This document shows, piece by piece, positions 16,541-23,924 of a stretch of DNA of 34,919 bases. The translations under genes and the position numbers were made by a program. This DNA comes from VFJL01 sp043721435 (lineage in GTDB: Bacteria; Pseudomonadota; Gammaproteobacteria; Burkholderiales; Nitrosomonadaceae): assembly GCA_043721435.1 (NCBI GenBank), contig JAYSQR010000017.1, positions 1 to 34,919 on the forward strand. The letters are read 5' to 3'. The notes under the pieces were generated by a model. That model was not told the origin of the DNA. It searched no databases and was given only the letters and a program-made list of their open reading frames with translations. The stretch's first letter is position 1, and every line of letters begins with the position of its first letter.

Positions 16541-17346
16541 GCCGCGCCCTTCAGCCAGCTTTCCGGCACCCAAAGCCGCCAGCGCGAAACCAGCCGTTCT
16601 GCGGGCTGCTTCGGATCAATGCGGGCATTCCCCTTAGTCAGCCGCTGGGCGCATTGCTTGGTGATGCCTTGCTCATTCGGTGCATGCCGCTCCAGCAAAA
16701 ACCCCAGGCGCTTGAACACCGCGCCATTACCCAACTGGTCGGCATAGCCAATCAACAGATTGAGATTCTTTGCCTCGGAATGCAGGTAATTCGCCAGCAT
16801 GTCACCCACCGAACGGATGCCTCCACCGATACGGGGTTCAGCCAGCATGTCGAGAATCGTCCGCGTCGGATCAGAAACCGCAACTTTTACCTGTCCGCGC
16901 CAGATCGTCTTCAGGCCGAACATCTTCTTTTCGCTGATGGAACAAAGCAGGAACGCTGTCCCCTTGATGACCGGGTTGCGGTCGCGCGGGGCGAGCTGCG
17001 TCATCACTACCGTAGTGCGGAATAGCTGCTCGGTCAGATCCCAATACTCGGCGGCACTCCAGCCGCCGATGTAACAGGGCGAGTACAGGCTGGCGGCGAT
17101 CTGCCACGGGTCTTCCAAGGAAACATTGGCACTGCTCGCCTCCAATGGCACCGGCACATAGATACCGCGCTTGACCCGCGACAGCCAGCCCTTCTTATGC
17201 CAGCGCGAAAGCATCTTGGCCGCATCGGTCGGACTGGCACCCAGAATGGCCGCCGCCTGCGCCACTAACACCGTGCCCTTCGTCCTGCGCAAGATAGCCG
17301 CCAGCCGTTCGCGATCCAGTTTGCCTATGCCCGTCAATGTCACCAT
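16537..17346 (-). CDS. AbiEi-type antitoxin
   Basis: A 269-residue AbiEi antitoxin, the transcriptional repressor and neutraliser paired with AbiEii. The N-terminus has a winged helix-turn-helix: LVAQAAAILGASPTDAAKML, then WHKKGWLSRVKRGIYVPV, the classic AbiEi_4-like arrangement. The antitoxin C-terminal domain follows (YIGGWSAAEYWDLTEQ, then VAVSDPTRTILDML). AbiEi represses its own promoter by binding inverted repeats and blocks the toxin without stable binding in studied cases. ATG 17346 is chosen because AGAGGA lies nine bases upstream and homology begins there. A possible own promoter is TTGACA at 17433-17428. This would allow abiE expression independent of the upstream hsd genes. Confidence 0.9.
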   Translation of the reverse strand: MVTLTGIGKLDRERLAAILRRTKGTVLVAQAAAILGASPTDAAKMLSRWHKKGWLSRVKRGIYVPVPLEASSANVSLEDPWQIAASLYSPCYIGGWSAAEYWDLTEQLFRTTVVMTQLAPRDRNPVIKGTAFLLCSISEKKMFGLKTIWRGQVKVAVSDPTRTILDMLAEPRIGGGIRSVGDMLANYLHSEAKNLNLLIGYADQLGNGAVFKRLGFLLERHAPNEQGITKQCAQRLTKGNARIDPKQPAERLVSRWRLWVPESWLKGAA

Positions 17347-17404
17347 GTTTATATATCCTCTAGGCACCAATTCATCATTAAAGTGAACTATAGCGCTTTA
17401 AGTA

Positions 17405-17433
17405 TATTTTTACCATAGCCAATAACGTGTCAA
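17405..17433 (-). promoter_or_regulatory. Possible abiE promoter
   Basis: On the minus strand TTGACA (17433-17428) is followed after 17 bases by AAAATA (17410-17405). The -35 is perfect; the -10 is poor, although AT-rich sequence including TATACT lies just beyond. It sits about 60 bases upstream of the abiEi start. Confidence 0.35.
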
Positions 17434-17493
17434 ATTCATCTAATGAATGAACTGCTGCGCATTTGATATATATATAGACTTGGTCATCCCCAG

Positions 17494-17732
17494 TTACGTC
17501 GCCAGCCCCCTCTGGGAGTAGATTAGGGTCAGGAGCGGCGGCTGGATCAGGTTGCAATGTCCAAGCAGCTCGCGCCGAATCTTATCCGGCTGATTAGCAG
17601 ATACATCGACCGGCGGAAAACCAGCTGACCGTTGGCATCCGGGTTCCGGCCCGCTTTGTATTCGATGCGGTCGCCTTCCACCGTGCGCTGGCGTAGGAGA
17701 TCGGTAAGATTGATGGGGAGATTGCTGGTCAT
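17494..17732 (-). pseudogene. Broken AlbA_2 (Schlafen-type) domain gene
   Basis: ATG 17732 overlaps the stop of the GHKL gene (ATGA), so this was the next gene of the operon. It starts as an AlbA_2/COG2865 protein: LPINLTDLLRQRTVEGDRIEYKAG. Homologues then have about 35 residues including a GGG motif, but here GRNPDAN joins straight to GQLVF (about 17633), an internal deletion. A missing base near 17616 then shifts the frame, and homology continues as PPVDVSANQPDKIRRELLGH in the next frame. The remaining frame ends at about 17494, far short of family length. There are thus three lesions. AlbA_2 proteins are frequent passengers of type I restriction operons; this one cannot be functional. Confidence 0.8.
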
Positions 17733-19717
17733 TCGCGATCAGCCGCGTCGCCGTCACGCATCTGAGCTGTGTCCGGGATAAACTTGGCATGAGCCTTTTT
17801 CAGATATGCCTTCGCGCTTTCTTGATCCACTTCATAGACAAGCTGCTCGTTAACAAAGCGTAGGCGGGCACGAGCATCATTGATAACCTCCGCCCACTCT
17901 TTAGCACAGACTTTAATATTGAGCTCAGCATCATCATAAACCTGTCCCCTTGGCTTATCTCGCTGATTCGCTTTTCGCTTTGCATAGTCATCGAGCTCAT
18001 TGGAAATGGCGACAAATGTCCAATTGATCTTTACACCAGAGAATCGTTCGTCGCGTGCAACGGCCATTGCGTAGCTTTCAACCTGTTGAAGAACCGCAGA
18101 ATTAATCTTCTGTGATGGCCGTTTCAGTTCGACAATCAGATAGTCATATTCGCCTGTGCGTGGCTGGTTTGCCTTGTGCAAAAGGAGATCAACGCGACCA
18201 GTCTTACCTTCTCCCACCACAACTGGGTCTGGATCATCTTCACGCTTGCCAAGTTTATCCAGATGTTTATTTAGAACTTCTTCGAGCCGCTGCTCACTCC
18301 CGGAAAGGGAAAATTCTTCATGAAATAGCCACGCCTCATTTTCAAGGATTTTGTGCAATTGATCCCGTTCAAGCAGCTTCTTTTTATTTTCTTTGTCGAA
18401 GAGTAGCATTTCCAAGCCATTGAGAAAGTCGAGACGGTTGGCAACGATCTTGGCTGAGCTAATAATTGACGAGAGAGGTGTTTTCCTGAGCAGCTCGGCA
18501 AGATCATCCTGGTCTGATTTCTTTAACCCAAGGACTTCGCCGATAATTTCTTGCACTGAATCCGGGTTTTCCCGGATCGCCTGTGCCAGCAATCGGAAAG
18601 TAAATTTTTTGGATTTTTCATCCGCATCCTCAAATGAGGGCAAGTAACTCTCGACATTCACCGCCAGAATATCGAACACTTGGCGCTCGGCCACTTCAAC
18701 AGGGTCAAGGTTAGGCTTGTCCTCATAGGGATAGATGTGTTCTTTTTTCCAGCGATCAACAACCATGCCCTGCTTTTCCAGCAAGCGTAGCCGGAAATGC
18801 TCTTTAATTTTATTTTTGGCAACTTTTAAGATGATTTGCACATCAGGATGTAAATCTGGCAAACCAAGCTGATTTGTTGAATCTAGTTCACGGAAAAACT
18901 CTGATTTGATGTAAGCGGTGAAATTAAATCCAGGTGCCCTGATTGTTTGGCCAGCTGGCACCTCATCTAATGAAATCCCCTTTGCATCACACAAATGCAA
19001 AACCCGCTCTGCCGATATATTCCATTCAATAACAGAAACCTCTACGGCAACGCGGCGGCCATCGGCCAATTCTATGTCACCAAGGGGATAGTTTTTCTGG
19101 TAGTTTTGCGCAATCTTGGGGTCAATCGTTGTGCCGCTATATTCGAGTTTGAGGCTGGGATATTCAGTGAGGTAAGCAGCAAATTTTTTCGCTAATTCCT
19201 GAGGTGCACTATCTTGCCGTAAAGAACGAAAATCTTTTTTTAGGTTATAAATGACGACTTCAGTGCCAACGGTTGAAGATTTGGATTCAACCGGATCGGA
19301 TATATCAAAATCATCGAGCGTTTGTACGCTGCCCTTGATTTTGTAAGAGTAAATTTTACCGTCATGCCTATAGCTGGTATTCCACTCAATCAGCCCACCC
19401 AGGCCGAAAGCCTTGAATCTTCCTTTGCCATTTTTGCCATGCAGTGCCCGACCATTTTGACGATACTGTGTCTTCTTCCATGACTCCCCCAAATTGCCGA
19501 AATAGCTTTCAACCTTTTCCCGGTCAATGCCGTAGCCATAATCACGTACTTTTATCGACTCAATGCCATCCATATCATTGAGTTCAAAAAATACCTGAAC
19601 ATGATCAGCTTCAGCATCAAAACCATTCCAGATAATCTCGGCCAGTCTATCCAGTGGCTTGGCATTAGTTAGGGATTCAAGGAAATCTCTTTTAGCGGTG
19701 ACGTGAACTTTAGTCAT
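17729..19717 (-). CDS. GHKL (Hsp90/MutL/MORC-like) ATPase fused to a PD-(D/E)XK, Shedu-like nuclease domain
   Basis: A 662-residue protein combining two defence-type domains. The N-terminal GHKL ATPase has the N-box AEIIWNGFDAEAD (catalytic Glu27, Asn31), the DYGYGID loop (Asp59, Gly61, Gly63) and the lid GKNGKGRFKAFGLGG (94-108). The middle (about 190-440) is an unassigned transducer and helical region. The C-terminus (about 455-590) looks like a DUF4263/Shedu-type nuclease: HKILENEAWLF, then GRVDLLL (Asp510), VELKRP (Glu530, Lys532) and LQQVESYA. MutL/MORC-related GHKL ATPases are known in restriction-modification operons; ATP-driven clamping on DNA with cutting by the nuclease is inference. 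It lies 42 bases after hsdS. By eye it is richer in A/T than its neighbours, suggesting separate acquisition. Confidence 0.85.
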   Translation of the reverse strand: MTKVHVTAKRDFLESLTNAKPLDRLAEIIWNGFDAEADHVQVFFELNDMDGIESIKVRDYGYGIDREKVESYFGNLGESWKKTQYRQNGRALHGKNGKGRFKAFGLGGLIEWNTSYRHDGKIYSYKIKGSVQTLDDFDISDPVESKSSTVGTEVVIYNLKKDFRSLRQDSAPQELAKKFAAYLTEYPSLKLEYSGTTIDPKIAQNYQKNYPLGDIELADGRRVAVEVSVIEWNISAERVLHLCDAKGISLDEVPAGQTIRAPGFNFTAYIKSEFFRELDSTNQLGLPDLHPDVQIILKVAKNKIKEHFRLRLLEKQGMVVDRWKKEHIYPYEDKPNLDPVEVAERQVFDILAVNVESYLPSFEDADEKSKKFTFRLLAQAIRENPDSVQEIIGEVLGLKKSDQDDLAELLRKTPLSSIISSAKIVANRLDFLNGLEMLLFDKENKKKLLERDQLHKILENEAWLFHEEFSLSGSEQRLEEVLNKHLDKLGKREDDPDPVVVGEGKTGRVDLLLHKANQPRTGEYDYLIVELKRPSQKINSAVLQQVESYAMAVARDERFSGVKINWTFVAISNELDDYAKRKANQRDKPRGQVYDDAELNIKVCAKEWAEVINDARARLRFVNEQLVYEVDQESAKAYLKKAHAKFIPDTAQMRDGDAADRE

Positions 19718-19759
19718 GGGTATCTCTTCTTTTTATCAGTGATGCAAAGCCTGTCGCTT

Positions 19760-21064
19760 TCATGCAGGCACAACTTCTGTTTCAGCAAGTTTAACCCGCA
19801 CGCGACCGGTCAGGAGGTCGGACATCAGACCGGATTTTTGTTGACGAAGTTTGGAAAGCTCCTCCTCAAAGCTTTCCAATTGACTGCGTTGTGCCTCGAT
19901 GATTCTGAGAATTTGCAACTGCTCATCCGGCTTCGGCATGCTGATCTCAAGCCGAAGAACCGATTTTGAGTTCAGCTTCACCATACTCACAGACGTTCCG
20001 ACCGCAGCAGCGGTAATCTGAAGACGCATCTTTGGTGTCAGTAGGAATGCCTCCAGATATGCCGCCGAAGTCTTCGCATTCGGTTTAATGCGCATCATCA
20101 GGTCAGGATAAATGCACGTTCCACCAATATCGCGGTATATCCCACACAGGCCAACGAGTTCACAGGTATTTGAGCGGCTTAATAGCAAATCGCCGTCATT
20201 CACAATAGCTGCACATGCCGCATCCGAGGCTCCCGACACAACCTTGATTTGACGTGGCCTGAACCCGCTAGCCGTCAAGCAACCCAAGCCAAGAGAGAAA
20301 AAACCAGACCACTCAGAAACCTCTGGTGGGCTATATCCATTCTTCGGGCCACCAATCAAAAATTTGGCTAAAGAGCCAACCTCCCACTCCTTCGGGATCC
20401 AGCCAATCGGCGTTTCCCGGTAAAGCTCCGGCGCTTGTTCGCGGGGCGGGCGCAGCTTGCCGTCGGCGGTGACACCACGGGCAAACAGGTCGTGCATCAG
20501 CCCCGCCTTGATCTGCTGGTATTTTGCGATCAGGGCTTCGGTTTTTTCGATGGCATTTTCAAGAGTCGAGAGAATGGAAGCGATGCGCTTCTGTTCTGTC
20601 AACGAGCGTGGAATTTGAACAACATATCCCTCCAAATCAGAGCGAATAATTCCGTTGATACTTGTTCCTTGATTCCGCTTCTTGAGGTCTTCCACTCCTC
20701 GTCTCATCAAGAAATAAACGAAGCCGGAGTCGGCTTCGTTTTCGTCCAAATAGATCCCTGTAATATCTTGACTGATTGCGATATCACTTGAAGCAATCGC
20801 CAGCTTACCGACACCAGTTCTCGTAACGAGCAGCAAATTTCCAGTTCGAACAACGTTTGTTGAACTCGACCTTATTCCTGCGTCGGTTACGTAACGACGA
20901 ATTTCACCGATGCCGTTGAAAGTAAAATCGGCCCCCGTAACCCATGGCGTATTGCCACCCCAATATTTATCGTTTCCTGTATCAGGCGTACCCCCATTCA
21001 CAAGTGATCGGCAAATGGACTTGAAGATTGTTCGCTTCCATCCTGAAGGGGTCGCATCACTCAT
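19760..21064 (-). CDS. hsdS: Type I restriction enzyme specificity subunit (HsdS)
   Basis: A 434-residue HsdS, which recognises the bipartite DNA target for both methylation and restriction. It has two target-recognition domains. The first runs from PSGWKRTIFKSICR and the second from IGWIPKEWEVGSLAKFL. Each is followed by a conserved helical spacer: LTEQKRIASILSTLENAIEK with AGLMHDLFARG, and PDEQLQILRIIEAQRSQLES with SGLMSDLLTGRV. ATG 21064 (MSDATPSGW) is preferred over the upstream in-frame start because it gives the usual HsdS beginning and overlaps the end of hsdM by eight bases. The recognition sequence cannot be predicted by eye. The gene is intact. Confidence 0.94.
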   Translation of the reverse strand: MSDATPSGWKRTIFKSICRSLVNGGTPDTGNDKYWGGNTPWVTGADFTFNGIGEIRRYVTDAGIRSSSTNVVRTGNLLLVTRTGVGKLAIASSDIAISQDITGIYLDENEADSGFVYFLMRRGVEDLKKRNQGTSINGIIRSDLEGYVVQIPRSLTEQKRIASILSTLENAIEKTEALIAKYQQIKAGLMHDLFARGVTADGKLRPPREQAPELYRETPIGWIPKEWEVGSLAKFLIGGPKNGYSPPEVSEWSGFFSLGLGCLTASGFRPRQIKVVSGASDAACAAIVNDGDLLLSRSNTCELVGLCGIYRDIGGTCIYPDLMMRIKPNAKTSAAYLEAFLLTPKMRLQITAAAVGTSVSMVKLNSKSVLRLEISMPKPDEQLQILRIIEAQRSQLESFEEELSKLRQQKSGLMSDLLTGRVRVKLAETEVVPA

Positions 21065-23582
21065 ACCCCAACCCCACCAAAAACTCGTGCAATTGATCGC
21101 TGGCCGCATTCCGTCCTGCCTCGATCTCCTGTGCCGTTACCGCGTACTTGTTCCACAGGTTTTCTATCGCGGCGACGCAGGCGCGATAACTTTCCAGCAA
21201 CAGCCTGCCCAGCCGTTCGACGATGACCTGTCGCGCTTCGTCGCGGCTGATTTTGGCGCGGGCGGCTTCCACCTGTTTTTCCTGTGTCCTCTCGGTGCCG
21301 CGAATTTTTGCCTTGAGGGCTTTGGCTTCGTCTTCCAGCGCCTTGTGAGCAGTGAGACGTTTTTCGATGGCGGCGGCTTCGGCCATGTATGCAGCCCAGT
21401 CGCCCTTTTCGCCTTCTTTCCTGGCGAGCTTGGCGCGGGTGTTGAGTTCCTTGAGTTCGGCTTTCAGCGCTTTCACCTCAATGCTTGGCAGTACGCCGGT
21501 TTCGTCGCTGTCTTCAAAATCGTCTTCGTCGGCTGCGACAAACAACGCTTGCAACTCCGCCAGCCGGGCGCGGTTCTGTTCCTGCTCTAGTAGCACTTGC
21601 GGGAACTGGCTTTGCAGGATTTCATCGTCTGGGATCAGCTCCGCGCCCCAACCGCTGGCGGCGATGGATTTTAGATCGGCCTTGAGCTGGTTAACATAGT
21701 TGGCGAACGCGCCGCGCACCTGGTAGGGGCTGAGCAGATTCTGCTGTTTGAAAACATCGGCGATGCTCGCGAGCAGGATGCGGCGCAAGGCATACACGTT
21801 GCCGGTGTGCGCTTGCGGTTTTTGCGCGTCTGCGGCGAGCGCTTCCACCAGCGGTAAATTCTTCTGCCACCACTGTTCAAGCTGTGTCATGAAAGTGGCA
21901 TGACGTTTTATCAGGCCGGGATGCTGGGCAACATGCGTAGCGATGGCGCGTTTGTCTTTGAGTGGGGCAGTGAAATCCTGATAGACACCCTCTCCCCCAG
22001 CCGGCTTCGCCCCCCTCGCTTTGCTCTCCCCGCCAGCGGGGGAGGGGAGCAGACGCGGGACGAAGCAACTTTCTTTCAACCCCGCATAGTTGTTCCAGTA
22101 ACGGCTCAGTGCTTCGATTTCCACCGTGGGGATGCCACCATGCAGATGGGCGCGCACGTCGTGCGGCTCGGGCGGCGGCGCGTTGTCCACATAGCGGCGG
22201 ATGTTGCAGTTGTAGTCTTCGGCGGCGATGTCTTCCCTGGATACGAGTTGCGCGTAGGCGGGGATGTTCTTGCCCTGCCGGTAGGCGTGGACGATCTTGT
22301 CGAGGTCTTCCGGGCGCAAATAATTCTGCGCCTTGCCTTCGCGATATTCGCGGTCGGCGTTGATGAACAGCACATGCTTGCGGTCTTTCGCTCCGGCTTT
22401 GTTCATCACCAGGATGCAGGCGGGGATACCGGTGCCGTAGAACAAATTGCTCGGCAGGCCGATGACGGCTTCGAGGTAGCCCTTGTCGATGAAGTATTTG
22501 CGCGCCTCGCGTTCTTCGCCGCCACGGAACAACACGCCATGCGGCATGACGGTGGCAAGCTTGCCGTCGGCTTTGAGCACCGCGCGCATGTGCTGCACGA
22601 ACATGAGATCGGCTTTCTTGCCTTTCTCCGGCATGAACACCGGAAAGCGCCCGGCAAACTTCAATTCTTTCTTGCTGTAATTCTGGCTGAACGGCGGATT
22701 GGCCAGTACGCGGTCAAAACGGCGCAGCTCGTTGCCTGCGTTCATGTGCGCCGGATTCTTGAGGGTGTCTTCCTGTCTGATGTCGGCATGGGAAATGCCG
22801 TGCAGCAGCATGTTCATCTTGCAGATCGCCCAGGTGGTGCCGATGCTCTCTTGCCCAAAGAGTGCAAGATTGCGCGGGTCGTGCCCGCACTCTTGCAGGT
22901 AATCGCGCGACTGGATCAACATGCCACCGGAGCCGACAGTCGGGTCATACACGCTCATATTGGGTTGCGGGTCGGCGATCTCGACGCATATCCGCACCAC
23001 TTCCGCCGGGGTGTAGAACTCGCCCGCTTTCTTGCCGGCGGAATCGGCGAAAAATTTGATCAGCCATTCGTAAGCCGCTCCCAGCAAGTCGGGAAATTCG
23101 AAGTCTTCATCCCTGAGCGGTATTTTCTCGAAGTTCTGGATGAAGTCGGCAAGGGTGTCATCGCCCAAAGTGCGCTGGCCGATTTTCTTGTTGAAGTTGA
23201 TGCCGCTGAGCACATCTTGCAGGGCATCGATATTGCTGTCTTCGATGGCAGCGAGCGCCTTGTTCAGGCCGGTGCCGACGTTCTCTTTCAGGTGCTTGAC
23301 GCTGGACCAATGCGCCGCTTCCGGCACGTAAAAATATTTGCCCGAGTATTGATCGGGATGATCGAGCAGCTTCTTGCTCGCCGCTTCGGTCATGCCCTTG
23401 GCCTTGAATTCTTTCTTCAGTTCTTCGCGGCGCTGGTCGAACAGATCACTCGCGCGCTTGAGGAACAACATGCCGAAAATGTATTCCTTGTACTCACTGG
23501 CGTCCATGTTGCCACGCAGATCATCACAAGCGCGCAACAGGAGGTTTTCAAGGTGCGAGAGGGTCAGTTTCTGTGTCGTCAT
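21057..23582 (-). CDS. hsdM: Type I restriction enzyme methylase subunit (HsdM) with in-frame repeat insertion
   Basis: HsdM, the N6-adenine methyltransferase subunit, of about 841 residues from MTTQKLTLSHLENLL. The N-terminal HsdM_N helical domain is followed by the catalytic domain: EFYTPAEVV (188-196), the SAM-binding DPTVGSGGML (213-222) and the adenine motif NPPF (295-298). A long coiled-coil tail (about 690-800) is rich in Ala, Lys and Glu. Residues about 511-532 (LLPSPAGGESKARGAKPAGG) are encoded by a GC-rich palindromic repeat inserted in frame between the catalytic domain and the tail. The start at 23582 is chosen by homology; no clear Shine-Dalgarno is present and the longer frame up to 23684 reads through a tandem repeat. 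It is the first gene of the island operon, divergent from the iron transporter. Confidence 0.93.
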   Translation of the reverse strand: MTTQKLTLSHLENLLLRACDDLRGNMDASEYKEYIFGMLFLKRASDLFDQRREELKKEFKAKGMTEAASKKLLDHPDQYSGKYFYVPEAAHWSSVKHLKENVGTGLNKALAAIEDSNIDALQDVLSGINFNKKIGQRTLGDDTLADFIQNFEKIPLRDEDFEFPDLLGAAYEWLIKFFADSAGKKAGEFYTPAEVVRICVEIADPQPNMSVYDPTVGSGGMLIQSRDYLQECGHDPRNLALFGQESIGTTWAICKMNMLLHGISHADIRQEDTLKNPAHMNAGNELRRFDRVLANPPFSQNYSKKELKFAGRFPVFMPEKGKKADLMFVQHMRAVLKADGKLATVMPHGVLFRGGEEREARKYFIDKGYLEAVIGLPSNLFYGTGIPACILVMNKAGAKDRKHVLFINADREYREGKAQNYLRPEDLDKIVHAYRQGKNIPAYAQLVSREDIAAEDYNCNIRRYVDNAPPPEPHDVRAHLHGGIPTVEIEALSRYWNNYAGLKESCFVPRLLPSPAGGESKARGAKPAGGEGVYQDFTAPLKDKRAIATHVAQHPGLIKRHATFMTQLEQWWQKNLPLVEALAADAQKPQAHTGNVYALRRILLASIADVFKQQNLLSPYQVRGAFANYVNQLKADLKSIAASGWGAELIPDDEILQSQFPQVLLEQEQNRARLAELQALFVAADEDDFEDSDETGVLPSIEVKALKAELKELNTRAKLARKEGEKGDWAAYMAEAAAIEKRLTAHKALEDEAKALKAKIRGTERTQEKQVEAARAKISRDEARQVIVERLGRLLLESYRACVAAIENLWNKYAVTAQEIEAGRNAASDQLHEFLVGLGYE
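21987..22049. repeat. GC-rich palindromic repeat element inserted in hsdM
   Basis: A 63-bp (21-codon) element running from CCCTCTCCCCC to GGGGGAGGGGAG, whose ends are imperfect inverted repeats. An inner hairpin reads CTCCCCG-ccag-CGGGGGAG. This composition is typical of dispersed intergenic repeats in beta- and gammaproteobacteria that encode PSP-GGE peptides when read through. Its length is a multiple of three, so the hsdM frame is kept. Confidence 0.75.
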
Positions 23583-23644
23583 AAAAAGTCTGCCAACCAT
23601 TCGTGTTAAAGCGAAGAGCTGATTTGGCCAGCGCCAAAGTTCTC

Positions 23645-23684
23645 TTGCAGAGTAACTGCTCCAATTGCAGAGTAACTGCTCCAA
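23645..23684. repeat. 20-bp perfect tandem duplication upstream of hsdM
   Basis: TTGCAGAGTAACTGCTCCAA occurs at 23645-23664 and again, unchanged, at 23665-23684. It lies 60-100 bases upstream of the chosen hsdM start, where promoter or operator elements would be expected. Each copy contains AGTAACTGCT, and the junction forms CAATTG. Confidence 0.9.
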
Positions 23685-23846
23685 TTGTACCGTTCTAAAT
23701 TTCGCAGCCGTTCTTCCCTGGCCCGCAATTCTGACGGTATATTCGGTTCATGGTTATTGTCATGGGCATCGTAGCATACGCAGTGCTAACGGCCTGGAAT
23801 TCCCCTCGCTGCATGCGATAACCGGCACTGCCAGCCTAGATTCTTA

Positions 23847-23874
23847 TTGATAACTATTATCATTCGTATATAAT
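23847..23874 (+). promoter_or_regulatory. Sigma-70 promoter overlapped by a Fur box (iron operon)
   Basis: TTGATA (23847-23852), 16 bases, then a perfect TATAAT (23869-23874). GATAACTATTATCATT (23849-23864) overlaps the -35 and spacer. Its complement AATGATAATAGTTATC matches 14 of 16 positions of the core Fur consensus. Iron-bound Fur would therefore block RNA polymerase, giving expression under iron limitation. The start codon of the binding-protein gene lies about 50 bases beyond the -10. Confidence 0.85.
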
Positions 23875-23924
23875 CAAATCAGGGCTTGCGCCGTTGATTT
23901 CGTTGTTGATTCGCTCTGGAGTAA

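Larger units (their letters stand above)
23583..23924. promoter_or_regulatory. Divergent regulatory region between hsdM and the iron transporter
   Basis: About 340 bases with no gene. It holds a 20-bp tandem duplication close to hsdM (23645-23684) and a Fur box with promoter for the plus-strand iron operon (23847-23874). The middle part (about 23690-23840) shows no recognisable element, and I could not identify the hsdM promoter. Confidence 0.6.

Noticed and set aside
23583..23684. Longer HsdM start at 23684
   Set aside because: The extra 34 residues are encoded by the tandem duplication and have no HsdM homology.
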